Origin: JAHJQQ01 sp964458835
GTDB taxonomy: Bacteria; Pseudomonadota; Gammaproteobacteria; Thiohalobacterales; Thiohalobacteraceae
Assembly: GCA_964458835.1 (NCBI GenBank)
Contig: CAYWKV010000102.1
Span: 1 to 10,618 of the forward strand
Length of the DNA stretch: 10,618 bases
Direction: 5' to 3'
The position numbers were made by a program, and so were the translations under genes. The notes under the pieces were generated by a model that was not told the origin of the DNA, ran no database searches, and saw nothing but the letters and a program-made list of their open reading frames with translations. Shown piece after piece: positions 1 through 6,239 of the stretch (its first letter is position 1; every line of letters begins with the position of its first letter).

Positions 1-43
1 CGCCCACCCCAACCACTCCGGCCTTCCTGGGAAACTGATAGCT

Positions 44-62
44 AATACGAATCGTTTGCATT
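44..62 (+). promoter_or_regulatory. Fur-box-like operator upstream of the porin
   Basis: The 19-base sequence AATACGAATCGTTTGCATT is an imperfect dyad: 6 of 9 arm positions are complementary around a central C. It agrees with the reverse complement of the second candidate site (3760-3778) at 13 of 19 positions, sharing the core AATCGTT and the end CATT. It overlaps the -35 region of the promoter at 55-83, as expected for a repressor site. Match to the classical Fur consensus is only moderate, so binding is inferred. Confidence 0.6.
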
Positions 63-83
63 TGCGATCTTGGTACGTATAAT
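55..83 (+). promoter_or_regulatory. Sigma-70 promoter of the porin gene
   Basis: A perfect TATAAT -10 element lies at 78-83. Seventeen bases upstream is TTTGCA (55-60), matching TTGACA at 4 of 6 positions. Transcription would start near position 90, giving an 87-base leader before the porin ATG. The Fur-like dyad covers the -35, suggesting repression when iron is plentiful. Confidence 0.65.
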
Positions 84-99
84 TTTCCGCAGCCGCAGC

Positions 100-141
100 G
101 GGCCGCCATCGTCCGCCGCGGGCGGCCCGGAGGAAATCCGG
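100..141 (+). promoter_or_regulatory. Overlapping hairpins in the porin mRNA leader
   Basis: GGGCCGCC (100-107) is perfectly complementary to GGCGGCCC (121-128), an 8-bp all-GC stem with a 13-base loop. A second hairpin pairs CCGGA (127-131) with TCCGG (137-141) around a GGAAA loop. The two stems share bases 127-128, so they compete. The second encloses an SD-like GGAGGAAA, although the ribosome binding site for the ATG at 177 is more likely GAGGA at 162-166. No known riboswitch class is recognised. Confidence 0.4.
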
Positions 142-176
142 GACTCCAGACCAAAAACCTCGAGGAATCGCACACC

Positions 177-1391
177 ATGAGCCCCAACAGCCCGCTGAAC
201 CTGGGACTGGCAGCCGCCATGACCCTGTTCGCCGGCGGCGTCGCTGCCGCCCAACCGCCCTCCGCCGACGAAATGTGGCGCATCATCCAGGAACAGCAGA
301 AACAGATCGAAGCACTGAAATCCCAGCTCAACCAGACCGACCAGAAGGTGGAGGCGACGGGCGACGCCCTGGAAGAGGTCGCCGCCGCGAAACCCAGCGC
401 CGGCAACGCCGCCTGGGCGGAGCGCACTCACATCGGCGGCTACGGCGAACTGCACTACAACAACCTCGAAGGCAAGGGCGGCGCCAGCGACAAGGACCAA
501 ATCGACTTCCATCGCTTCGTGCTGTTCTTCGGTCACGAGTTCAACGACCGCATCCGCTTCTTCTCCGAGCTGGAGGTCGAGCACAGCATCGCCGGCGAGG
601 GACAGAACGGCGAGGTCGAGCTGGAACAGGCCTATGTGGAGTTCGATCTCAACGACCGGCACCGTGCCAAGGGTGGTATCTTCATCCTCCCGGTCGGCAT
701 CCTGAACGAAACGCACGAGCCGAACACCTTCTACGGTGTCGAGCGCAACCCCGTGGAGAGCAACATCATCCCCAGCACCTGGTGGGCCGGCGGCGCGGCA
801 CTGAGCGGCGAACTCGGCGGCGGCTTCAGCTACGATGCCGGCGTGCACGAAGGCCTCAACACCGGTGCCGGCTACACGCCGCGCTCCGGCCGCCAGAAGA
901 CCAGCGAGGCCGAGGCCTCGGACCTGGCCTATACCGCCCGTCTCAAATGGACCGGCATGCCGGGCGTGGAGGTCGCCGGCACCATCCAGCACCAGACCGA
1001 CATCCGCCAGGGGACGGACCCCACGGCCGGCAGTGCCAACCTGTACGAGCTGCACACCGTCATCAGCAAGGGCCCGCTTGGTCTGCGCGCCCTCTACGCC
1101 CTCTGGGACCTGGACGGCAGCGGCCCGGCGGCCATCGGCGCGGACGAGCAGTTCGGCTGGTACATCGAACCCTCGTTCAAGTTGAACGACCAATGGGGCG
1201 TGTTCGCGCGCTACAACCTCTGGGATAATGCCGCCGGCGACAGCACCGACAGCGAGAAGAAGCAGATCGATGTCGGCGTGAACTTCTGGCCGCATCCGGA
1301 CGTCGTGCTGAAGGCGGACTACCAGATCCAGGACAACGACGATGGCCGGGACCAGAAAGGCTTCAATCTGGGCATCGGCTATCAGTTCTGA
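177..1391 (+). CDS. Outer-membrane porin with N-terminal coiled coil
   Basis: Predicted trimeric-type beta-barrel porin of 404 residues, for diffusion of small solutes across the outer membrane. Residues 1-25 look like a signal peptide (hydrophobic stretch ending GVAAA, mature protein from Q26). Residues about 31-70 are a Glu/Gln/Lys-rich coiled coil, a feature of several porin families. The rest is rich in alternating amphipathic strands and ends in GYQF; the C-terminal Phe is the usual signal for the barrel assembly machinery. A segment around residues 175-205 containing ETHEPNTFYGVERNP resembles proteins annotated simply as porin or OprO/P-like. The ATG at 177 is preceded by GAGGA (162-166). 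The substrate is unknown. A Fur-like operator on its promoter and the flavin-binding and PepSY genes downstream suggest a role in iron supply. The start and porin class are fairly secure; the iron role is inference. Confidence 0.82.
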   Translation: MSPNSPLNLGLAAAMTLFAGGVAAAQPPSADEMWRIIQEQQKQIEALKSQLNQTDQKVEATGDALEEVAAAKPSAGNAAWAERTHIGGYGELHYNNLEGKGGASDKDQIDFHRFVLFFGHEFNDRIRFFSELEVEHSIAGEGQNGEVELEQAYVEFDLNDRHRAKGGIFILPVGILNETHEPNTFYGVERNPVESNIIPSTWWAGGAALSGELGGGFSYDAGVHEGLNTGAGYTPRSGRQKTSEAEASDLAYTARLKWTGMPGVEVAGTIQHQTDIRQGTDPTAGSANLYELHTVISKGPLGLRALYALWDLDGSGPAAIGADEQFGWYIEPSFKLNDQWGVFARYNLWDNAAGDSTDSEKKQIDVGVNFWPHPDVVLKADYQIQDNDDGRDQKGFNLGIGYQF

Positions 1392-1425
1392 TGACCTGGC
1401 CGATCGGTCGCGCAAACGTCAACCG

Positions 1426-1458
1426 CGGGGTACGGGCAGCCGTGCCCCGTGTCTTTAT
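1426..1458 (+). terminator. Terminator-like hairpin after the porin gene
   Basis: Thirty-four bases past the porin stop, CGGGGTACGG (1426-1435) pairs with CCGTGCCCCG (1440-1449) over 10 bp, one of them G-U, around a GCAG tetraloop. It is followed by TGTCTTTAT, a short and imperfect U-rich tract. It could end or reduce transcription between the porin and the FMN-binding gene. Confidence 0.55.
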
Positions 1459-1475
1459 CCCAAGACGTACGTTTT

Positions 1476-1594
1476 CCACGGAATCACACGGAACAACACT
1501 GATGAGATCGTACGCTTCACACCACAGCCGCCCTCACCGGCCATGTGCTGAGCCAGGGCTTCTCGACACTGTTTCGTTTCAGTGGCTTCCGTGG
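1476..1594. repeat. Small inverted-repeat element between porin and FMN-binding genes
   Basis: The left end CCACGGAA (1476-1483) and right end TTCCGTGG (1587-1594) form a perfect 8-bp terminal inverted repeat. Beyond it the ends remain similar (CACACGGAA on the left; the right end read in reverse continues GCCACTGAA). The left 34 bases (1476-1509) match 10533-10566 at 28 positions, so this end is repeated in the genome. The interior encodes nothing recognisable. The palindrome ACGTACGT (1465-1472) sits just outside the left end. It may be a MITE-like or REP-like non-coding element; the right boundary is uncertain. It lies directly upstream of the next gene's ribosome binding region. Confidence 0.5.
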
Positions 1595-1617
1595 CTGAAG
1601 GAGTTTTTCAGGTTTTT

Positions 1618-2163
1618 ATGAGAATCCGCATGAGCCGACTTCTCTTCGTATCCGCCTTGCTCGCCGCGCTGCTGAGCGTCCCGTATGCGCGGGCCGAGGT
1701 CTACCAGAGCCCCGAGGATTTCCTGAGCGAGGTATTCGCGGCCGACGTCCCGACACCCGCGGCGCTCTGGCTCACTGGTGAGATGCGTGAGTCCGCCGAG
1801 GACATCCTCGGCCATGAGCCGCCGCAGCTGCGCGTACGCTACTGGCAGCGCAGCGCACGCAGCGCCTGGATCCTCGAGGAGATCGGCAAGGAGAAACCCA
1901 TCACCACCGGCATCGTCGTCGACGCCGGCCGTATCGAACGCATACGGGTGCTGATCTTCCGCGAGAGCCGCGGCTGGGAGGTGCGCCACGATTTCTTCAC
2001 CGACCAGTTCGTCCGCCTGGGACTGGCAGACGACCGCAAGCTGGACGGCCCGATCGATGGCATCTCAGGCGCCACACTGTCGGTGCGCGCGCTGACCAGG
2101 CTCGCGCGCCTGGCCCTGTACCTCCATCAGCAGACGCCGGCCGCCGCCCATGTCGCACCGTAG
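1618..2163 (+). CDS. Exported FMN-binding domain protein (covalent flavoprotein)
   Basis: A 181-residue protein, probably periplasmic and carrying covalently bound FMN as a one- or two-electron carrier. Residues 1-26 form a signal peptide (hydrophobic core, then PYARA before E27). The C-terminal part is an FMN-binding domain like that of RnfG and NqrC, with the flavinylation motif DGISGATLS at 147-155; the acceptor would be Thr153. Attachment in this family is done by ApbE, not encoded here. The start is chosen at ATG 1618 because it leads into the signal peptide; AAGGAG at 1598-1603 is 14 bases upstream, rather far, and ATG 1630 and an upstream GTG at 1582 are alternatives. The last 14 bases overlap the PepSY-type gene, indicating translational coupling. 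Flavinylated domains of this type are known to occur beside PepSY membrane proteins in extracytoplasmic electron transfer systems. The electron donor and acceptor here are unknown. Confidence 0.8.
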   Translation: MRIRMSRLLFVSALLAALLSVPYARAEVYQSPEDFLSEVFAADVPTPAALWLTGEMRESAEDILGHEPPQLRVRYWQRSARSAWILEEIGKEKPITTGIVVDAGRIERIRVLIFRESRGWEVRHDFFTDQFVRLGLADDRKLDGPIDGISGATLSVRALTRLARLALYLHQQTPAAAHVAP

Positions 2164-2905
2164 AAAGCATCGCATCAAACTCAAGTCGCTGTACGTCTGG
2201 CACCGCTATGTCGGTTTGATCGCGGCGCTGCTGGTGATCGTGCTCGCGTTGACGGGCATCGCGCTCAACCACACCGAGGAACTGAGGCTCGACGAACGTT
2301 TCGTGCGCTCATCCTGGGTCCTCGACTGGTATGGTGTCCATGCACCGGAGACATCGACGACCTATGCCACGCCCGCCGCAGCCGTGACCCTGCTCGGCCG
2401 GCAGTTGTATGTCGGCGACCGGCCGCTGCCGGGTGAATACGAACGGCTGATCGGTGCCGTGGCGACCGAAGAGATGCTGATCACGGCGGTGGACGATCGC
2501 CTGCTGCTGACAGGGCCGGAAGGTGAACTGCTGGCCGAGCTGACCACACTCGACGGCGTGCCCGCTGGCATACAGCGCCTGGGCAGAGACGGGCAAGGCC
2601 GGCCCGTGATCGCGGCCGCTGCCGGCCGTTACCGGCCGGACGCCGACTTGGGCCGCTGGGAACGGCTGTCCGAATCACCGCACGACATCGCCTGGGCGCA
2701 GCCGGAGCGGCTGACGCCGGAGCGGCTGCGCGCGCTGGAGCGTACCTTCCGCGGCCGCATCCTGCCCTGGGAGCGGGTGCTGCTGGACCTGCACAGCGGC
2801 CGTTTTTTCGGGACCCACGGCATCTGGCTCATGGACGGCGCGGCGCTGCTCATGCTGTTCCTCGCCGGCAGCGGCGTGCTGATCTGGCTCAAGCGCAAGC
2901 GCTGA
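2150..2905 (+). CDS. PepSY-associated transmembrane protein
   Basis: A 251-residue inner-membrane protein. A basic N-terminus (residues 1-12) is followed by WHRYVG and a first helix at about 20-40 (VGLIAALLVIVLALTGIALN). A soluble segment of roughly 185 residues, predicted periplasmic, follows. The C-terminal block LDLHSGRFFG (212-221) leads into a second helix at about 229-247 and a basic KRKR tail. This helix-loop-helix plan with a WHR motif and a DLHSGRF motif is typical of PepSY-associated TM proteins. Relatives include haem-bearing siderophore reductases such as FoxB, which are larger. His18, His41, His215 and His223 lie near the membrane faces and could bind haem, but that is inference. 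The ATG lies inside the FMN-binding gene and overlaps its end by 14 bases, so the two products are probably made together and may exchange electrons. The gene converges on bfr with a 30-base gap. Confidence 0.75.
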   Translation: MSHRRKHRIKLKSLYVWHRYVGLIAALLVIVLALTGIALNHTEELRLDERFVRSSWVLDWYGVHAPETSTTYATPAAAVTLLGRQLYVGDRPLPGEYERLIGAVATEEMLITAVDDRLLLTGPEGELLAELTTLDGVPAGIQRLGRDGQGRPVIAAAAGRYRPDADLGRWERLSESPHDIAWAQPERLTPERLRALERTFRGRILPWERVLLDLHSGRFFGTHGIWLMDGAALLMLFLAGSGVLIWLKRKR

Positions 2906-2935
2906 AGCGGCCCGGGCGGTGCGTGCGACGCGCCG

Positions 2936-3400
2936 TCACATCTTCGACTGCAGATAGTTCTGCAGGCCGATCTTCTCGATCAGTTCCAGCTGCGTCTCCA
3001 GCCAGTCGATGTGCCCCTCCTCGCTCTCGAGGATGTGCTCGAACAGTTCGCGCGAAACATAGTCGCGCACGGCCTCGCAATGGGCGATGGCCTCGCGCAG
3101 CAACGGCACGGCCTCACGTTCCAGTTCCAGATCGCAGCGCAGCATCTCGGGCGTGTTCTCGCCGATCTTCAGTTTGCCGAGATCCTGCAGGTTGGGCAGT
3201 CCCTCCAGGAACAGAATCCGCTTGATGAGCTCATCGGCGTGCTTCATCTCGTCGATGGACTCGTGATACTCGTGCTCGTTCAGCTCCTTCAGCCCCCAGT
3301 TCTCGTACATGCGCGCATGCAGGAAATACTGGTTGATGGCGGTCAGTTCGTTGCGCAGAGCCTTGTTGAGGTATTCGATGACCTTGGCGTCACCCTTCAT
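2936..3400 (-). CDS. bfr: Bacterioferritin
   Basis: A 154-residue bacterioferritin, the usual size (about 155-160), which assembles into a 24-subunit haem-containing cage that oxidises Fe(II) and stores it as ferric mineral in the cytoplasm. All ferroxidase ligands are in place: Glu18, Glu51, His54, Glu94, Glu127 and His130. Met52, the haem ligand shared between two subunits, is also present, so this is a true haem-binding Bfr. The four-helix bundle fills nearly the whole length. AAGGAGG (3405-3411 on the reverse strand) lies 4 bases before the ATG. It is downstream of bfd in the same direction with 110 bases between, the bfd-bfr order seen in enterobacteria. It may be read from the Fur-controlled bfd promoter, possibly moderated by the hairpin at 3438-3456; I see no convincing promoter of its own. 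The stop is 30 bases from the convergent PepSY-type gene. Confidence 0.97.
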   Translation of the reverse strand: MKGDAKVIEYLNKALRNELTAINQYFLHARMYENWGLKELNEHEYHESIDEMKHADELIKRILFLEGLPNLQDLGKLKIGENTPEMLRCDLELEREAVPLLREAIAHCEAVRDYVSRELFEHILESEEGHIDWLETQLELIEKIGLQNYLQSKM

Positions 3401-3437
3401 GATGCCTCCTTCAGCGAGATGGCGGACGGTGAAGAGG

Positions 3438-3456
3438 CCGGCGCGCGGCGCGCCGG
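3438..3456 (-). other. Perfect GC hairpin between bfd and bfr
   Basis: CCGGCGCG (3438-3445) and CGCGCCGG (3449-3456) form a perfect 8-bp stem with a 3-base loop, ending 37 bases before the bfr start. No U-tract follows on the reverse strand, so it is not a classical intrinsic terminator. It may act as an mRNA processing or stability element that uncouples bfd from bfr levels. Confidence 0.45.
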
Positions 3457-3510
3457 GAAAGTGGATACGGGCTGGAGTCTAGCAGGCTGCAGAAAAACGC
3501 GGGCGGGCGC

Positions 3511-3726
3511 TCAGGCCGCGACGTCAGCGGCCAGACCGCAACAGCCGCCGGCACAGCCTGCGCCGAGGGCGTCATCGAGCACCTGCCGCGCGGTGCGGGC
3601 GCATTTGCCGCATTGCGTCGCGACGCCGAGATCGCGGCTCAGATCGCGCAGGCTCGTGGCCCCCTGTTCGGCCACCGCCGAACGGATGGCGCTGCAGGTC
3701 ACACCCTTGCACAGACAGACGTACAT
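3511..3726 (-). CDS. bfd: Bacterioferritin-associated ferredoxin
   Basis: A 71-residue [2Fe-2S] ferredoxin of the BFD-like family. It docks on bacterioferritin and passes electrons through the Bfr haem to release stored iron when iron is scarce. The four cluster ligands are visible: Cys4 and Cys6 in MYVCLC, and Cys39 and Cys42 in QCGKC (C-X-C then C-X2-C, 32 residues between the pairs). A C-terminal Gly/Cys stretch (GAGCAGGCCG) adds extra cysteines beyond the usual domain. The start is set at ATG 3726 rather than the in-frame ATG 3750, because AGGAGG (3735-3740) lies 8 bases upstream of it and the -10 element of the promoter covers 3749-3754, so the upstream ATG would not be transcribed. A Fur-like site covers the promoter. 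It precedes bfr on the same strand. Confidence 0.95.
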   Translation of the reverse strand: MYVCLCKGVTCSAIRSAVAEQGATSLRDLSRDLGVATQCGKCARTARQVLDDALGAGCAGGCCGLAADVAA

Positions 3727-3748
3727 GACGGCTACCTCCTGTGCCGCC

Positions 3749-3777
3749 ATTTAAATCTAAATGAGAACGATTGTCAA
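3749..3777 (-). promoter_or_regulatory. Promoter of bfd
   Basis: On the reverse strand a perfect TTGACA -35 (3772-3777) is followed after exactly 17 bases by TTAAAT (3749-3754), a 4 of 6 match to TATAAT. Transcription would start near 3742, leaving about 15 bases before the ATG at 3726, just enough for the AGGAGG site. The promoter is covered by the Fur-like dyad at 3760-3778. Confidence 0.75.
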
Positions 3778-3778
3778 T
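3760..3778 (-). promoter_or_regulatory. Fur-box-like operator upstream of bfd
   Basis: AATGAGAACGATTGTCAAT (plus strand) closely resembles Fur boxes of the AATGAGAATCATT type; 6 of 9 arm positions are complementary around the central G. It covers the spacer and -35 of the bfd promoter. Its local AT-rich composition stands out from the GC-rich surroundings. Fur repression of bfd under iron sufficiency is well known in other bacteria. Confidence 0.8.
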
Positions 3779-3845
3779 GGCATTATTACGACCTTACCCC
3801 GCGCCCCACCCCTGCCAGGGCAAGCGATCGGCCAGGGCCGGGGAA

Positions 3846-3869
3846 ACGGGCCCGGCCGCGCCGGCCCGT
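3846..3869 (-). terminator. GC-rich hairpin at the end of ptsP
   Basis: On the reverse strand, ACGGGCC and GGCCCGT form a 7-bp stem enclosing a GC-rich loop. The 5' base of the stem overlaps the last part of the ptsP stop region, and TTTCCCC follows the stem. The U-tract is only three bases, so termination may be weak. It separates ptsP from the bfd promoter. Confidence 0.4.
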
Positions 3870-6148
3870 CAGCGCCCCGCCCGCACCAGGCCGCCCAGGC
3901 CGGCCTCTTCCAGCGCGTTGTCGAGCAGGGTACGGACGGCGACCTCCTTTTCCATCTGCAGCGCCTGTTCGGTGAGTTCGCGGGCACGCGCCCGGGTGAT
4001 GGTGCGCAGCACCCATTTCACCCGCGGCAGACTGCCCACGCTCATGCTCAGGCTGTCGACGCCCAGGCCGAGCAGCACGACGGCGGCGGCCGGATCGCCG
4101 GCCAGCTCGCCGCACACACCGACGGGCTTGCCGTTGCGGTGCGCGCCCTCGACGATCTGCGCCAGCGCCCGGATCACTGCCGGATGCAGGGTGCGATAGA
4201 GCTCGGCGACACGCGAGTTGTTGCGGTCGACGGCAAGCAGGTACTGGGTGAGGTCGTTGGTGCCGACCGAGAAGAACTCCACCCGCTGCGCCAGGGCATC
4301 CATCTGATAGACCGCCGCGGGCACTTCGATCATGACGCCGACCGGCGGCAGGCTGGCGGACTCGCCCTCTTCCAGCAGTTCCTGATGGGCACGGTGGATC
4401 AGTGCCAGCGCCTCGTCCACCTCGCCGACGTCGCTGATCATGGGCAGCATGAGCTGGAGATTGTTCAGGCCGCTGTTGGCGCGCAGGATGGCGCGCAACT
4501 GGGTCAGGAAGATCTCCGGATGGTCCAGCGTGATGCGGATGCCGCGCCAGCCGAGAAAGGGGTTGTCCTCGACCACCGGAAAATAAGGCAGGTCCTTGTC
4601 GCCACCGATGTCGAGCGTGCGCAGGATGACCGGCCGCGGCGCGAAGCCCTCGAGCACCTGCCGGTAGATCTGCATCTGCTCGTCTTCGCCGGGAAAGCGG
4701 TCGCGCACCAGGAAGGGCACCTCGGTGCGATACAGACCGACGCCTTCGGCACCGCTGCGCACCGAGGGCGTAATGTCGGCCAGCAGTCCGGTGTTCGCGT
4801 AGAGGGGAATGCGCACGCCGTCCGGCGTCTCGGCCGGAAGATGGGTCAGTTCCTGCAGGCCGGCGCGCAGCTGCTCCTCTTCCCGCTCCAGGCGCTGGAA
4901 TTCCGCGAGCGCGGCGGCCGTCGGCCGCACGAAGATCTGGCCGCGGTAGCCGTCGACCACCAGTTGCTGCGACTCCAGCCGGCCGACGGGCAGGTCCGCC
5001 ACGCCCATCACCGCGGGAATGCCGAGCGCGCGCGCCAGGATCGCCACGTGCGAGGAGCCCGAACCGCGCGCGGAAATGACGCCCGCCAGCTGCGCCGGCG
5101 GCACCTCGGCGAGGTGCGAGGCCGCCACTTCCTCGCCGACCAGGATGATGCGGCCGTCGCCGCCGATCTTCAGCACCGGCGACTCGGCCTGCAGGCGCAT
5201 CAGGATGCGCCGGCCCAGATCGCGGATGTCGGCGGCGCGCTCGCGCAGGTACGGGTCCTCCATCTCCTCGAAGATCCGCACATGGTCGGCGATGGTCTCG
5301 CGCAACGCGCCTGGCGCCCAGTTGCCGGCCCGGATGCGCCGGACCGTCCCCTCCAGCAGATCGTCGCTGCCCAGCATCATGGCGTAGGCATCGAACAGCG
5401 CCAGCTCCTCCGCGGGCAACGCATCGGCCATCTGCCGCGACAGGGTGCGGATCTCGTGCTGCACATCGGCGACCGCGGCACGGAAGACCGCCTCCTCGGC
5501 AGCCGTGTCCGTCACACTGCGATCCGGGATGGCATCCAGCTTGGCCGGCGGGTAGACGACCTGCGCATGGCCGATGGCCACGCCCGGCGCGCCCGGAATG
5601 CCCTTGAGCTGAAAGGCGGCCCCGCCGACGTCCTTGAGCAGCTTCGCGAAGCCGCCGCTGGCCTCGGCGTGGCTGATGGCGCCGGCCAGTTGCGCCGCCA
5701 GCGTCACCAGGAAGGTCACCTCCTGCTCAGCGAACTTGCGCACGGCGCGCTGGCGCACCACCAGCACGCCCAGTACCTTGCGGTACTGGATGATCGGTAC
5801 GCCGAGGAAGCCGTGATAGGACTCCTCGCCGGTGTCGACGACGTGGCGATAACGCGGATGCTGAGGCCCGTCCTCCAGGTTGAGGGGCTCGGCGCGCTCG
5901 CTCACCAGACCGACCAGACCTTCGCCGAAGTTCAGCCGCACCCGGCCGACCGACCGCGGATTGAATCCGTCGGTCGCCATCAGAATGTGCTGCTGAAGCT
6001 GGAAATCGCTGAGATAGACCGAGGCGACGTCGACCTGAATGGCCTTCTTGACCCGCTGTACGATGATGTTCAGCGCCCGGTTGAGATCGGACGCGGCATT
6101 CACCTCGACGATGATGCGCCGCAGGATATCGAGCATGGTGGCGGACAT
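3869..6148 (-). CDS. ptsP: PEP-protein phosphotransferase, enzyme I-Ntr
   Basis: First enzyme of the nitrogen-related phosphotransferase system: it takes phosphate from phosphoenolpyruvate and passes it to NPr (PtsO), then to PtsN, a cytoplasmic regulatory relay. The product is 759 residues, close to the E. coli length (748). Residues about 15-165 are the N-terminal GAF domain typical of EI-Ntr, which senses nitrogen status in studied species. The EI domain follows from about 180. The phosphorylated histidine is His367 in RGSGSSHVAI. The PEP-binding barrel shows TLDIGGDKDL (511-520), FLGWRGIR (531-538), GTNDLTQYLLAVDRNN (629-644) and catalytic Cys679 in GVCGELAGDP. The start at 6148 is uncertain: the E. 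coli protein aligns from Met5 (ATG 6136), and neither ATG has a clear ribosome binding site. It follows rppH, as in E. coli, with a 28-codon open frame between that may feed ribosomes to it. Confidence 0.96.
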   Translation of the reverse strand: MSATMLDILRRIIVEVNAASDLNRALNIIVQRVKKAIQVDVASVYLSDFQLQQHILMATDGFNPRSVGRVRLNFGEGLVGLVSERAEPLNLEDGPQHPRYRHVVDTGEESYHGFLGVPIIQYRKVLGVLVVRQRAVRKFAEQEVTFLVTLAAQLAGAISHAEASGGFAKLLKDVGGAAFQLKGIPGAPGVAIGHAQVVYPPAKLDAIPDRSVTDTAAEEAVFRAAVADVQHEIRTLSRQMADALPAEELALFDAYAMMLGSDDLLEGTVRRIRAGNWAPGALRETIADHVRIFEEMEDPYLRERAADIRDLGRRILMRLQAESPVLKIGGDGRIILVGEEVAASHLAEVPPAQLAGVISARGSGSSHVAILARALGIPAVMGVADLPVGRLESQQLVVDGYRGQIFVRPTAAALAEFQRLEREEEQLRAGLQELTHLPAETPDGVRIPLYANTGLLADITPSVRSGAEGVGLYRTEVPFLVRDRFPGEDEQMQIYRQVLEGFAPRPVILRTLDIGGDKDLPYFPVVEDNPFLGWRGIRITLDHPEIFLTQLRAILRANSGLNNLQLMLPMISDVGEVDEALALIHRAHQELLEEGESASLPPVGVMIEVPAAVYQMDALAQRVEFFSVGTNDLTQYLLAVDRNNSRVAELYRTLHPAVIRALAQIVEGAHRNGKPVGVCGELAGDPAAAVVLLGLGVDSLSMSVGSLPRVKWVLRTITRARARELTEQALQMEKEVAVRTLLDNALEEAGLGGLVRAGR

Positions 6149-6152
6149 GGGG

Positions 6153-6239
6153 TCAGATCACCGCTTCATCGGGCAGGGCCGGCGCACCGGCGCGCGCGGC
6201 CGGCGGCTGAGCATGACGGGGGGCGCCGTCGTCGGCCAT
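6153..6239 (-). CDS. Possible 28-residue coupling peptide between rppH and ptsP
   Basis: An ATG at 6239 begins immediately after the rppH TAG (stop and start read TAGATG). The frame runs 28 codons (beginning MADDGAPRHAQPP) to a TGA at 6153-6155, 4 bases before the ptsP ATG. The peptide is rich in Ala and Pro, with no signal, membrane segment or known motif. It has no ribosome binding site of its own, so translation would depend on reinitiation after rppH. The fit between both neighbours suggests a relay that couples ptsP translation to rppH, since ptsP also lacks a good site. In GC-rich DNA a frame this short can arise by chance, so its reality is unproven. Confidence 0.35.
   Translation of the reverse strand: MADDGAPRHAQPPAARAGAPALPDEAVI

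Noticed and set aside
42..1415. Long open frame (457 codons) on the reverse strand across the porin gene
   Set aside because: It is antisense to a gene with signal peptide, ribosome binding site and C-terminal Phe. Its translation is low-complexity Ala/Val/Gly/Leu with no domain, typical of mirror frames in GC-rich DNA.
1391..1621. Short open frames in the porin-to-FMN gap (69 and 76 codons)
   Set aside because: They run through the hairpin and the inverted-repeat element, lack ribosome binding sites, and encode no recognisable protein. Their resemblance to the frame at 10530 comes from the repeat itself.
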